Positions 1 through 8,896 of a stretch of DNA of 28,798 bases are shown here, piece after piece. A program made the translations under genes and the position numbers. Positions within the stretch are counted from its first letter, which is position 1; every line of letters begins with the position of its first letter. The notes beneath the pieces are model-generated. The model saw only the letters and a program-made list of their open reading frames with translations. It was not told the DNA's origin and ran no database searches. Source of the DNA: Baffinella frigidus (lineage: Eukaryota > Cryptophyceae > Cryptomonadales > Baffinellaceae); contig MU646377.1 in NCBI GenBank assembly GCA_026770585.1, positions 708,673-737,470 on the forward strand, read 5' to 3'.

Positions 1-740
1 TCCCCTCAGAGCTAATTTGAGGTTGTATAGCTCGAATAAACTGTTCACAACACTAAGATTTAGTCGACTGCTCTCGTAAACTTGAGGGCGTAAAACGGTT
101 TTAAGCGCGCCGTTTCGAGTTTCGTGGTACACAGGGAGCATCCCGATCGGAATGGTCATCTGTGCCGCTGGCACCGAGGACCATGCCCTCCCCCTCCCCT
201 TAGAGATATTCATGTGGGACTTGGCCGCTCTCGATTTCCCGATTTTTTTACTTGGCAATTCTCGTTGTACCACGATCAGGTCTCCCCCCCTCCCAGATTC
301 CTTTGGCACTCCAGGCCTCCTCTGGTGGGAAGACACGGTGGGCCTGTCGGTTGCGATCCGCTCAAACGAGGGGGGTGGTCTTCACAGGGCCTGATGAAAT
401 ACGGCCTCCTCGGGAGGGTATCCATGGAGACGATATTGGTTCGGACGCACGTGTGTTTCTGCCTGCCCTGGCCCTGAAATCGAGCACTTCTCCGGCGAGC
501 CTGTGCTGCAGTCTCCTCCGGGAACATGCTTAATTTTTTAAAAAATGGCCTATCAACCCGGGTTCTGGTCCTTATTAAATTTACTTAGGGCCCAAATTAA
601 CCTTCGTCCAACTCCTATGAACAAACAGGGGTCCGGTTTCTTTTCAATTAAACCTGTCCCCGGATTAAGTCCGCGATACGCCCCCCCCCCAACTATCGCG
701 GCTCCGAAAGCAGTCCCGCCCAGCGCACGTGCGTCCAGAC
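1..740. other. No recognisable gene
   Basis: Unremarkable mixed sequence. Open frames here are short, overlap in all frames and lack splice or composition support. Confidence 0.5.
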
Positions 741-741
741 T

Positions 742-1240
742 GATTCTCTCTCTCTGTCATGGCAGGGGATCCAGGGCATCCCTGCCGAATGGCTCGAGAC
801 CCTCACCGAGGGTGCGACCCCTCATCTTCCCCTGCCTAGTCTTTTGATTTACCATCAGTTGCGTTCCATACACATAAAGACGCAACACACACAATTGTCC
901 CTTGTGGCCCACTACACGAGAAAGGATAGCTTATGCAAGTAGAATAGCCACCATGTGTACGCTCCCGAGAAGGCCATGGGCGGCAGGGCATCCCTCCCGA
1001 GTGTCTCGAGACCCTCACCGAGGGTGTGTCCCCTACTCTTCCCCTGCCTAGTTTCCCCTCGTCAAATCTCGCTCCTCTGATGTTAACTGCGGGCACGAAT
1101 AAACGTGTGCGCTGTAGTGCGGCGCACTACAGCGAGCAAGAAGCGTGTGTTCAACTAGAAGGGTAGGGGCGGCACGGCATCCCTGCTGAATGGCTCGAGA
1201 CCCTCACCGAGGGTGCGTCCCCTTCTCCCCCCCTGTACCC
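742..1240. repeat. Three copies of an ~85-bp repeat
   Basis: Copies at about 760-840, 975-1060 and 1163-1240 share GGCATCCCTSCCGAATGGCT-like starts, an invariant CTCGAGACCCTCACCGAGGG core (an imperfect hairpin) and a TTCCCCTGCCTAG-like end. They are about 210 bp apart with unrelated spacers. Confidence 0.75.
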
Positions 1241-1274
1241 TCAGCGCTGCGCCCCGAACCCGTTCTCCCTGCGC

Positions 1275-1520
1275 TGAACACGAACGTTGATACCTCACAA
1301 CGGTTGGCAGTAATAAGTAATCTCTCTTTTTGCTCTGTTGGCATGCTCGGTACCTAACGGTGACTTTCCCCCCGTTCGCGCTCTGACACGCAAGCACTTG
1401 CCTGCCAGAGCGTGAACAGTTTCCCCCTATTCTTGCGTGGGCTCTCTCTCTCTCTGATACCTTACAACTGTTAGTATCAATAACAGTCTATCACTTCTTG
1501 CTCTGGCAGGCAAGCGCCCT
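1275..1520. repeat. Duplicated segment and inverted CTTGCCTGCCAGAGC
   Basis: TGATACCTYACAAC...TGCTCTG occurs at about 1287-1345 and 1458-1508. A perfect 15-bp inverted repeat (CTTGCCTGCCAGAGC / GCTCTGGCAGGCAAG) brackets the second at about 1397-1411 and 1499-1513. The minus strand of these arms resembles the CTTGCCTGTCAG exon-like end near 1640, so they may be exon-edge copies. Confidence 0.55.
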
Positions 1521-1547
1521 TTCCACCTGTACGTATGTGGGCATTCT

Positions 1548-1640
1548 AAGCCCTAAACCCTAACCCCTAAACCTTAAACCCCAAACCCTAAACCCCAAAC
1601 CCCAAACCCCAAACTCTAAACCCCAAACCCCAAACCCTGA
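1548..1640. repeat. Telomere-like CCCTAAA/CCCCAAA tract
   Basis: Degenerate C-rich tandem repeat of 7-bp units, ending in perfect CCCCAAA units. Confidence 0.9.
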
Positions 1641-2010
1641 CAGGCAAGCACGTGCTGGCGCTCCTCAAGACGCTCCCCTTCGGGAAGGGCCTCCCGATCG
1701 CCCAGCCCGGGCCTCCGACCCCCCACGCCGAGCTCTGAGAACCTTCGAGAAGGATCGAGAAGCTTCGAGAAGATTCCAAAGGATTCGAGACGTTTCGCGA
1801 CGTTTCGAGACGGTAGACATTTCGAGAGGATTCGCTCCTCGAGATGCTCCTCCTCTTCGGGAAGGGCCTCCCGCCTCCGACCGCCTGGGGCGGGCCGCCG
1901 ACAGCCTACGCTGAGCTCTGAGACACTTCGAGAATGTTCCAGAAGATTCGACAAGTTACGAGCAAGTTGTGAGAGGTTTCGGGAGGATCCGAGAAGGTTC
2001 GATACACCGA
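1641..2010. repeat. 10-bp periodic TTCGAGAAG array in two blocks
   Basis: Blocks at 1740-1840 and 1925-2005 repeat a ~10-bp unit (TTCGAGAAGN). Each is preceded by a related ~75-bp segment (CTTCGGGAAGGGCCTCCCG to GAGCTCTGAGA). The minus strand is open for 169 codons because of the repeat. EALPEEEEHLEERI-type reading could include a real exon, but splice support is weak. Confidence 0.75.
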
Positions 2011-2259
2011 CAGTACCCCTGCTGTAACAGCGCACAAGGTTGGGGGTCAGGCCCGGCGCCCCTACATTTAAGCTGTATTGAACGCGCGCCAACGGCCACC
2101 CCGCGGGTCGGGCTCTCTCAGACACCGAGTGAGGCAGACGTTCGGGCGCTACATATGTACTAGTTTCGGCGCTACTAGAAATTTGTCACACGGATGGGTC
2201 CAGTCTTCGCTAGATTCTTAATACCCACAAGACGCTCCCGAGGATGTCTGTGTGCCCGG

Positions 2260-2335
2260 TGTTGTGTGCTACCTTACCCCCGACCCACATGTCGGTGTCG
2301 TCTCCCTACCCCCGACCTGCATGTCCCGTGTCGTG
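2260..2335. repeat. Two-copy ~35-bp tandem
   Basis: TACCCCCGACCCACATGTC... and TACCCCCGACCTGCATGTC..., each ending in a GTGTCGT-like segment. Confidence 0.6.
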
Positions 2336-2390
2336 TTCTGAGCTCTGGCCAACCCACACCCCCGCGGAGCTTCGCGCTGCCGGCCCGGGC

Positions 2391-2493
2391 ATCCCTCAAG
2401 TGGCAAGGGGGTCTTAAAGGACCCCCTACAGGTCCTAGGCAGGTCCTAGGGCCCTACGGTAGGGCGTTTGAGCCTACTCTCCACTTGAGGGAT
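2391..2493. mobile_element. Short TIR element
   Basis: Perfect 13-bp inverted ends ATCCCTCAAGTGG / CCACTTGAGGGAT around a CCTAGG-rich centre. MITE-like; no coding sequence. Confidence 0.6.
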
Positions 2494-2537
2494 AGGGGGA
2501 AGCGTCGGCGGGCGAGGGCGCTGTCGGTTGCGGGGGA

Positions 2538-2583
2538 GGATCCTACCGTAGGAGGCCTACGGTACGATCCTACGGTAGGATCC
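2538..2583. repeat. Palindrome with 16-bp arms
   Basis: GGATCCTACCGTAGGA and its exact reverse complement flank a CCTACGG-containing centre. It overlaps the apparent stop codon of the minus-strand coiled-coil gene. Confidence 0.8.
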
Positions 2584-3031
2584 TTCCCGTGTTGGACCGA
2601 GCAGCGCCGGCGACTGCAGACGCTTCAGTGCGCGTATTTGACGATGGTGGTTGCGGGCGAGCGCTCGGGGGCGCACGCGCGAGGCCGCCGTGCGCATCGT
2701 CTTGTCTCTCGAGCGCGGCGTTGGAGGCAGAGGTTTTGATGCTCGCGTCAAGTTCGAGGGCGGAGGTTTTCTTGCGGGCGTCGGCGACTTGCTTCTCCAT
2801 CACCTTCCTGTCGTCCTCACGCTGCTGCTGCACCTCGGTGTTCGTTGAATAGAGTTTTCCGATGAAGGACTCGGCGTCAGAGACGTCTTTCTGGAGGGTG
2901 TCCTTTTCTTTCTGGAGGTTGCCCTTTTCGGACTCGAGCTTTGAGACCTCGAGGGACGAGGTGAGCTCGAGGGACGAGTGGAGCTCTTGGAGCCGTTGGT
3001 TCTCGGCCCGGAGCGTCTTGTTTGCAGAGAT
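2570..3031 (-). CDS. Long coiled-coil exon, probably C-terminal part of the J-domain-like protein
   Basis: Minus strand from a GTGTGCAG| acceptor. About 100 codons of clear coiled coil: ISANKTLRAENQRLQEL, SKLESEKGNLQKEKDTLQKD, EVQQQREDDRKVMEKQV and so on. From about 2700 down the reading becomes Pro/Ser/Arg-rich and stops at a TAG at 2570-2572, inside a 16-bp-arm palindrome (2538-2583). The true end is therefore unsure: an unrecognised donor near 2700 could lead into further exons at lower coordinates, or the palindrome may have supplied a new stop. No AATAAA was seen downstream. Confidence 0.68.
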   Translation of the reverse strand: MSANKTLRAENQRLQELHSSLELTSSLEVSKLESEKGNLQKEKDTLQKDVSDAESFIGKLYSTNTEVQQQREDDRKVMEKQVADARKKTSALELDASIKTSASNAALERQDDAHGGLARAPPSARPQPPSSNTRTEASAVAGAARSNTGRILP

Positions 3032-6000
3032 CTGCACACCATGTAAAAATACACTCAGCTGACTACGGAAGGATTTTGTGAATAGCCCAGACGTGAATGA
3101 TGAACCATAGGACCCTACAATAGACAATCCGTAAGGACAGAGGGTTGTTCTCAAGGATATCCTTACTGATTCTAGGTGGCTGAGCCACCGAGAATCCTTT
3201 CGTAGCCCGCTGTGTGGATTAGGGCAAGACCATAACTTCTTTTGTTGTTTCGCGAGCAGGGACCAAGGGTCCTTAGAGAGGAGGGGTTCTTAGGGAAACA
3301 TAATACTTGACTGGAACGGTGATGGCAGAACAAACTTGAACAAAACTGAAACTGAAAAAGAGTACAGCGTACATGGCGGCCGAGTCCACCGAGAATGCTA
3401 GAGGGGTCTATTTAAAATCAATGTGCTTTTAAAAGTGGGCATTTTTGTAGTAACTTTCGTTGATTGGTCACGTAACTAGCCACATATTGGCCAGTCACGA
3501 GGTTGGAACACCTTATCCTGGTCCAGATATTTACAACCTCATATATAAATAGGATCCTCCAGCATTCTCGAGTGGGTTGCTAGTGATAATGGACTTTCTC
3601 AGAACTCAAGCACAAGCTGCAGCCCATCACCGCATTCGTGTTTTTCTGGCAGCAATCCGACGACCAGAGAGTGAGCAACGTCAGAACCAAGGATTGTGGG
3701 TAGGAGGGGACCTCCGACGCCACTGACTCAGTGTCATCGGAGTTCCCCTCCTACCCACTGTGTCAGAGTTCCCCTCTTACCCACAAGGATCCTGGTCAGG
3801 TTGGGGCCTTCGGGCTCTAACCTGGTCGCACAGGTTATTGTCAGCGATGTTCTTGTCCTCCCGGAGCTTGACCAACTGAGCCTGCGTGTGGGTCGGGAGT
3901 GAGTCCGTGTCCGGTGGCGTGTCCTGCCTTTTCGTCTGGGGTTCTATGGCGCTCTGCCCTAGTTAGCAAATTCAAAACTTTGCCATTGGGATCTGCACTC
4001 GTTCGGGGTTCGGGGTGTGATCCACACAGACGGAGACAACGCACGTTGACTTGCTTACTAGGGCAGAGGGGAAAGATAGTTAACACTTTCGGACTTTCGA
4101 CCGCAACCGAAATGTTTTAAAGAGACTGATAATGTGAAGGTTTGGCCTCTGGAGGATGGTTGAGACCCCGCTTGGGTCGAGAGGCGTCTCGCAAGGCCAG
4201 AGGCAACACAAGCTGAAACCAAACCTGAGTTCACCGACCTTTCACATCAGTCAACTAGAGGCTCGCGACCTGGTCCATGGCCGAGGCTCGCTACCTGTCT
4301 GACCGAGGCTCACAGTGGTCAAGGAGTTCACCTTGAAGTCTTCGCTCGAGCCGCCCGTTTTCGGCTTCCCGTTCCGAAAGAGTATGCTCCACCATCCGCT
4401 TTGCTCCTGAAACCGAACAATCTAGATGTTATTGGCCATAGAGCGGTGAAGAGACCCCGGAGCTACACGTATTGAGGGTACCTAGGCTCGTAATCTGCGT
4501 CATGGCCTATCAATATGGAACGTTGGCGGAACGTTGGAGCAGCAGAGTTGCCAAGGGACCCGCGCACCACACAGCGGACTACACAAGGCAGAGTTAACAA
4601 GGTTGTCTCTTGAGATCAGGTTATAGTGGGAACCAGTACAACCCGAAGGGTCCTGGAGGCGCGTCCCCCCCCCCTGCCAGAGCACACTGGGGTGGTGGGG
4701 GGCAGCGCAGTGCTGTTGCATGCCCCGGCAGGGGGGGGGCAGTAGAGCTGTGCAGGCCGGGTGCATGCCCTGGCAGGGGCGGGGGCGGAGCTGTTGGATG
4801 GGAGAGCTCACCACACGCATGCGCTCCACCTCCTTCGTCAAAGCTTGAACCTGCAGGGGGGTTATGGTTTATTGTTGTGGTAGGGGCCTTTTGTCCCAGC
4901 AGATCCTCAACTGACCGCCTTTCACTGATCGTTGACACAGTCTACCGTGTACAGGGCACATGACCTCTCGTCGCCCCTGCTCAGACACAGCCTCGGTGGG
5001 GGTGCATGGCGGCCGGGTTGGTGGTAATAAGGTCTCTCTCTCTACCCCCCAGCAGAAACCCACCTTCGCGTGCACTTGGTCCATGTGCAACTTGTCCGCT
5101 GGACAAGTTGCAGGTTGACATGCTGGGTGTGCGGTACAAACCCGTTAACTTTGGAGCGGAAAAGAGCCCGGATCCGCAAAATCGGTGCGTCCAAATAGAC
5201 TGAGACAGAGCTAGACCTGCACGCGTGCCGTGTCGCGTTCGTCCTTGACAGAATCGAAGTGCCCTCGGACCGCGTCGTAGGTGCTCGGAACATCGAGGCT
5301 CCCCTGCACACAAAGGTTTGATTCCTCAGAGAGGCGCACGGTATTTGGTACAGGGTTTGGGGTTTAAGGTATGGGGTATATGGTATAGTGTCTGCACAAG
5401 AAGTTGATGTCAAAGTTTGATGCCAATGCTGCGCAAGCTTCGTTGGCCACATAACACTCAACCCTAAACCATAAAACAAAAACCATAAACCACTCACTAT
5501 AAACCCTAAAACCTAAAACATAAAACCATAAAACATGAAACATAAAACCATAAACCCTAAAGCATAAAACCCTGAACCCTAAACCCTAAACCCTGAACCC
5601 TGGACCGACAGGGGGAAGCTCAGGCGCAGTGCCGGCTAATTCAGAATAGTCAAATTTTGCCCCGCCACCTAGGATTCGAGAGCGACAACTACTTGAGCCA
5701 GGGCAACACAGCGGGCTACGAAGAGATGTTCTGGTCGATTTTGACCGAGAATCGGTCAGTATATCCGTAGGAGAAACCCTATGTCCCTACAGATTACCTA
5801 CCGTAGGGTCCTATGGATGATCCATCATGGGTTATTCACAAAAGCCATTTGCAGTCCGCTGTATAGGAAAGGCGTGCAAGGACGACCTTCTCGAGATGCG
5901 GCGCCACAGCCCTGAACAGCAGTTCGAGAGAGCGCTCGTGCGTAGCGACCTTCTCAGTCATCTCTGCACGACACCATATCTTCCACGTCAGCGCCGCAAA

Positions 6001-8119
6001 ACCCACTCGTCACGCACCAACGACACCCCCATTCTACCCCTCGGAATCAGCATTGAAGTGCTACCAGGGATCTTCCTTTAAGACCTTTTGATTGATTGAT
6101 TCCCAACATCTCGAGTCACAGGTTGAATGCAGACCTCGCTAAATGTTAGCTCCTATGTAGAAAGGACTCCAGGATTGGGGCTACGCAGCGATGGCCGGTG
6201 TGGTGAGGCGAACAAAAACATCAAGTACCAAACACCAGGCTGGCCCTGATAATTCTGGTCCAGCAAGCCGATTGTGGTTCTGTTTCGCGCAGGCTTCTTT
6301 CGCCGCCACCAGTTCGATCAAGCCATCTCTCTCTTGGAAGAGGTGCTCTTACCACGTGTGTGTGCGGCATTACACGTCCTCTTTGGGTTTAGGGTTTAGA
6401 GTTTAGGGTTTAGGGTTTAGGGTTTAGGGTTTAGGGTTTAGGGTTTAGGGTTCAGGGTTTATGGTTTATGGTTTATGGTTTATGGTTAATGGTTAATGGT
6501 TAATGGTTTATAGTTTATGGTTTATGGTTTGTCATTTATCACTGATCATTTATGGTTTATAGTTTATGGTTTATGGTTCGTGGTTTATGGTTTATGGTTC
6601 GTGGTTTATGGTTTATGGTTTATGGTTCATGGTTTAGGGTTGAGGACGCTCGTACCACGGACATGTGCGGCATGCCGCTCCTCTTCCTCCTTCTTCCTCT
6701 GTCGACAGTAGAGAGAGATGCTTTATTGAATAATAAGTACACTGGGATGGGACTACATAAACCCCAAATCCTGTAGCACGCAGTGTCGACAATACGGTGA
6801 ATTGTTCAAGGACGTAGAAAAGAAGCAGGCATTGGACTCCCTCACCCCCCGCAGCAAATCTGTTACCCCCCAGTTCGATCAACCGCAGCGCGCAAACTAT
6901 CTACTGCTGCTTCAAATAAAGGGGGGGGCGTCGCTCGCACGTACGTAACCCCAACTCCTAGCTCTCCCTCACTCAGGTTGACTATTCTCAAGTTGATAGT
7001 CTGGGTCTGCGGTACAAATTCGTCAACTTTGGCGCGGAAAAGAGCCCGGGCGCACCAAATCTGTGCGCTGAAATAGACTGAGACAGGGCTAGACGTACCC
7101 GCAGCTCCGCAGCGACCCGCGCAGCCTCTGCCTCCGCTTCCTTCCGCACTCGCTCCGCCTGCCCCCCCCCGCCCCCCCACCACTCTGTCACCTTCTAAGA
7201 CCCGAGGGGATCACTGCCGGGCTGCCAGTTGAGGTCCTTCCCAAGCCGTGAGCATAGTAGAATTGATACAGGATCTCTTCGCATTGGTCAGCATTTTCCT
7301 GCACCCCCCCCGGGATTCCCGCCCCCTCAGCACTCTGCCACCTTCTAGGAGCGGAGGGTCCCCGGGATGTGGGGTTCAGGGTTTAGGTTTTAGGGTTTAG
7401 GGTTAAGGGCTTAGGTTTTAGGGTTTAGGGTTTAGCGTTTATCGTTTAGGGTTTGCACCGGACCCTCCCTGACTCAGCGAACCGCGTGGAGGGGCGCGTG
7501 CCTCAGCCGCCGCAGCCGCCGCGAGCTCACGCCGCTCCTGCTCCTCCTTCTCGCGCCTCCTCGCCAGGCGCGCCTCCACGACGGAGTTAGCGCCGCGCAT
7601 GCGCTCGTCCTCGCGCCGCGTGCCCTCCACCTTGACCGCCTCCTCGAGCTGCGCGAAGCGCTCGTTCATGGCCGCGCTGCGCTCCTCCGCGTCGGGGCGG
7701 GCGCATTTGTCGGGATGGTTCACCAGCTGCCACCTGCGCAGTTTCTTGCGCACTTCTGAAAGACCCTGCCACCGGTCCGGGGTCAGGACATGCCAATCAA
7801 GTTGCGCCGGGCAGATGCCTGCGATCGAATCGATGGCTCAACTTATCCCACCCCATTTTGGATGCCCACCCAGACCCATGCCCTCGCCCTCCTCATGGAT
7901 ACACAACTTCGGTTCGAGAGCGCGAGCCCAGGATAGAACGGGCGAGGCCCGGATGCCTTCCAACATACAGCACCACGGTTCGATAGCGCGAACCCAGGCT
8001 ACTGGCAGGCCAGGCACCACCTGCTCCATCTCCTCGGGCGAGCAGTCTGGTAGCGGCTTGAGCGCCAGGGTGTTGTCGGCGGCCCCAAGGTCCCCGAACA
8101 GCGTGCTGAACCCCGCCAT
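2570..8119 (-). CDS. J-domain-like coiled-coil protein, split gene (whole-gene span)
   Basis: Reconstructed on the minus strand from exons at 8119-8021, 7818-7459, 7158-7099, possibly 6900-6867, then 5963-5887, 5303-5217, 4850-4812, 3881-3822 and 3031 to about 2570. The second exon carries an HPDK motif preceded by a basic helix (RKKLRRWQLVN), as in DnaJ/Hsp40 J domains, which stimulate Hsp70 ATPase. The rest is charged alpha-helical coiled coil, so this is a J-like domain fused to a coiled coil, not a canonical DnaJ: I see no G/F region, zinc-finger or C-terminal substrate domain. Exons from 5963 leftward join in compatible phase. Exon 1 (phase 0) to exon 2 (phase 1), and exon 2 (phase 1 out) to exon 3 (phase 0), do not, so a small exon is missing or a boundary is wrong. 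The stop near 2570 lies inside a palindrome and may not be the true end. Confidence 0.62.
3058..3216 (-). mobile_element. TIR element family G, copy 1
   Basis: Reverse-orientation relative of elements at 5708-5868 and 24897-25048: ends resemble CACAGCGGGCTACGAA, with an interior CCTACNNTAGGNTCCTATGG and TATTCACRAAATCC. It immediately precedes (minus sense) the long coiled-coil exon. Confidence 0.55.
3390..3570 (-). mobile_element. TIR element family B, copy 1
   Basis: Ends CGAGAATGCTAGAGGGG and CCTCCAGCATTCTCG, about 180 bp. The interior GAGGTTGGAACACCTTATCC is the reverse complement of the interior of copies at 10779 and 18443. It sits in the intron between minus-strand exons 3881-3822 and 3031. 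Confidence 0.75.
3822..3881 (-). CDS. Coiled-coil exon, J-domain-like gene
   Basis: Twenty codons, minus strand, CACACGCAG| to CAG|GTTAGAGCCC: AQLVKLREDKNIADNNLCDQ. Phase 0 to phase 0, continuing directly into the long coiled coil at 3031. The donor context GACCAG|GTTAGAGCC resembles donors in the plus-strand gene at 10514, 23276 and 23440. Confidence 0.62.
4130..4500. other. Intron of the minus-strand gene, no exon seen
   Basis: Contains GAGGCTCRCNACCTG-type repeats near 4255-4315, related to the GGCTCATAACCT motif elsewhere, and the inverted pair TTTGGCCTCTGGAGG / GGCCAGAGGCAAC (4142-4205). No supported exon. Confidence 0.4.
4812..4850 (-). CDS. 13-codon coiled-coil micro-exon
   Basis: Minus strand, CCCTGCAG| to |GTGAGCTC: VQALTKEVERMRV, with hydrophobic residues at heptad spacing. 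Strong consensus splice sites on both sides and phase 0 throughout, linking the exons at 5303-5217 and 3881-3822. Confidence 0.58.
5085..5217 (-). mobile_element. Introner-like element (family A), minus orientation
   Basis: From the donor of the exon at 5303-5217: CTAGCTCTGTCTCAGTCTAT, then CGGGCTCTTTTCCGC, GGTTTGTACCGC and CCCAGCATGTCAACCTG. It shares these blocks in order with the copies at 6958, 11875, 12309, 18155, 19751 and others. Confidence 0.75.
5217..5303 (-). CDS. Coiled-coil exon, J-domain-like gene
   Basis: About 29 codons, minus strand, from TTTGTGTGCAG| to CAG|GTCTAGC: GSLDVPSTYDAVRGHF then DSVKDERDTARVQ, phase 0 to phase 0. The donor GT directly precedes the CTAGCTCTGTCTCAG terminus of an introner-like element, so that element starts at the splice junction. 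Boundary uncertainty is about 1 nt. Confidence 0.62.
5338..5605. repeat. Telomere-like tracts in both orientations
   Basis: A G-rich tract (5340-5395) and a C-rich tract (5460-5605) of degenerate TTTAGGG/CCCTAAA with CATAAAA variants, in an intron of the minus-strand gene. Confidence 0.85.
5708..5868 (+). mobile_element. TIR element family G, copy 2
   Basis: Begins ACACAGCGGGCTACGAAG, contains CCTACCGTAGGGTCCTATGG and GGTTATTCACAAAAGCC, and ends near CAGTCCGCTGTATAGG. Matches 24897-25048 in the same orientation. Confidence 0.55.
5887..5963 (-). CDS. Helical exon, J-domain-like gene
   Basis: Minus-strand exon after CGTGCAG| with a 2-nt lead (phase 1), then MTEKVATHERSLELLFRAV and APHLEK up to an AAG|GTCGTC donor in phase 0. 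It is amphipathic-helical in composition and joins in frame to the next exon at 5303. Plus-strand open reading across this stretch has poorer composition and no matching splice sites. Confidence 0.55.
6384..6645. repeat. TTTAGGG then TTTATGG tract
   Basis: Eight or so TTTAGGG units grade into GGTTTATGGTTTATGG variants over 260 bp. Short plus-strand open frames here (VYGLWF repeats) are by-products. Confidence 0.95.
6867..6900 (-). CDS. Possible 34-nt micro-exon of the J-domain-like gene
   Basis: Between AGCAGTAG| and |GTAACAG, minus strand, reading IVCALRLIELG. It enters in phase 0 and leaves in phase 1, exactly what is needed to link the exon ending at 7099 to the phase-1 exon starting at 5963. 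A related stretch near 6290-6340 (minus; RDGLIELVAAKEACAKQ) shares TTGATCGAACTGG and is either an alternative exon or an exon-edge copy. The assignment rests on phase and short similarity only. Confidence 0.3.
6958..7092 (-). mobile_element. Introner-like element (family A), full length
   Basis: 135 bp with inverted ends CTAGCTCTCCCTCACTC and GACTGAGACAGGGCTAG. In minus sense it begins 7 bases inside the intron after the exon at 7158-7099. Interior blocks are shared with all other copies. Confidence 0.85.
7099..7158 (-). CDS. Coiled-coil exon after the J domain
   Basis: Twenty codons between a GGGGGCAG| acceptor and a |GTACGT donor: AERVRKEAEAEAARVAAELR, a highly charged Ala/Glu/Arg helix. 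Phase 0 at both ends. The donor is followed within 7 bases by the TIR of an introner-like element (6958-7092, minus orientation). A further minus-strand candidate exon, starting at 7298 after a GGTGCAG| acceptor, reads ENADQCEEILYQFYYAHGLG and may lie between this and the HPDK exon. Confidence 0.6.
7370..7456. repeat. TTTAGGG tract
   Basis: Degenerate TTTAGGG units directly abutting the donor of the HPDK exon (minus sense). Confidence 0.9.
7459..7818 (-). CDS. J-domain (HPDK) exon
   Basis: About 119 codons after a CGATCGCAG| acceptor. They read DWHVLTPDRW, GLSEVRKKLRRWQLVNHPDK, then an alanine/glutamate-rich helix ending in a charged run (RRREKEEQERREL) and an Ala run. HPDK sits between a basic helix II and an amphipathic segment containing ERFAQLEEAV, matching J-domain helices II and III. 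A Trp replaces the usual Tyr at the start of the domain. The donor is probably CCG|GTGCAAAC at 7458-7457, directly followed on this strand by telomere-like repeats. The J-domain call rests on HPDK plus helix pattern; divergence suggests a J-like protein rather than a housekeeping DnaJ. Confidence 0.72.
8021..8119 (-). CDS. J-domain-like gene, candidate first exon
   Basis: Minus-strand ATG at 8119 opens 33 codons, MAGFSTLFGDLGAADN onward, ending in PEEMEQ at a CAG|GTGGTG donor. Composition and the clean ATG make it the best start for the J-domain protein. It ends in phase 0, whereas the best acceptor for the HPDK exon is phase 1, so the junction is unresolved. In-frame reading continues past the donor to about 7838, but that stretch holds two copies of a CCTGGGNTCGCGCT repeat and looks intronic. 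Confidence 0.5.
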
Positions 8120-8896
8120 CGTTGTGCGCTCCTTGTGCCACAAGAGACGTGTGTTTCTGTGTTCGATCGCATGTTTCTCTTGTTCCGTGCGATTTTGGTG
8201 CTAATAAATGCGAACCAGATCCTGAAACTGATGATGAGGGGTTTCTCAAAAGTCAACTTCGAGGATCTCGAGGGGACCTGCTGGAACAATTTCAGGAGGA
8301 TCCACCGTCAACTTTACCTTTCAAGGGCTGCTTCAAAACCCGTGAGAGATCAAGAGACATGACAAACGAGAATCCACGAAAGTTTTGTCAATCTACCACC
8401 AGCAATCCTGAGCGGCTTATATACATGTCTGGCCAGGTAGTAATTTTCAGGCAAAATGAGGAAATCTCCACGTATCTCCTTACAATTGGCCTTGTACTCT
8501 CCCGGACGCGACATGTAAAATTCGTCAGATAAAGCAGTCATCGCCGTCAAATTAAAGATCACAGTCTTTCTATTTGTGTGTCCATCGCATGTCACGAATA
8601 TTTACAATAGTATTACTTTTTACAAGTAGAGGCTCGAAACCCGCTCCGGGCACCCCATAAAAGCCGCTAGTGGTTGCTGGTGGTAATCATATCTTGCGAT
8701 CGAAGGCGTCATATCTTGCAAATCATATCTTGCGATCGAAGGCGCTGCAACAGTTTTGGTAGGGCTGCGCCTTCGATCGCAAGAAAGTCCCTATACCCCC
8801 CAATTCCCTCGGCAAAATAGCTTGCGATCGAAGGCGCAGTCCCCGGATATTCAAAAGCAGGGAGCAGGGACAGCGTCACCCACCAGCCTCTCCGAC
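8120..8896. promoter_or_regulatory. Shared upstream region of the two divergent genes
   Basis: About 780 bp separate the candidate ATGs. No TATA box stands out. The plus-strand frame near 8200-8330 (ETDDEGFLKSQLRGSRGDLL) has some coding character but no supported splice partners. The right part carries four copies of a 16-bp motif. Confidence 0.4.
8693..8836. repeat. Four copies of CTTGCGATCGAAGGCG
   Basis: Direct copies at 8693-8708, 8729-8744 and 8821-8836, inverted copy at 8768-8783, all identical over 16 bp. The core TCGATCG/CGATCG is near-palindromic. The motif sits just upstream of the candidate start at 8897, so it is either a regulatory site cluster or a short mobile repeat. Confidence 0.8.

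Noticed and set aside
1616-2125. 169-codon minus-strand ORF as a gene
   Set aside because: Openness comes from the 10-bp TTCGAGAAG periodicity and two related GC-rich segments; no clean start or splice sites.
8122-8532. 136-codon plus-strand ORF in the divergent region
   Set aside because: A short stretch (ETDDEGFLKSQLRGSRG) looks coding, but there is no start context or splice connection, and the remainder is of random composition.
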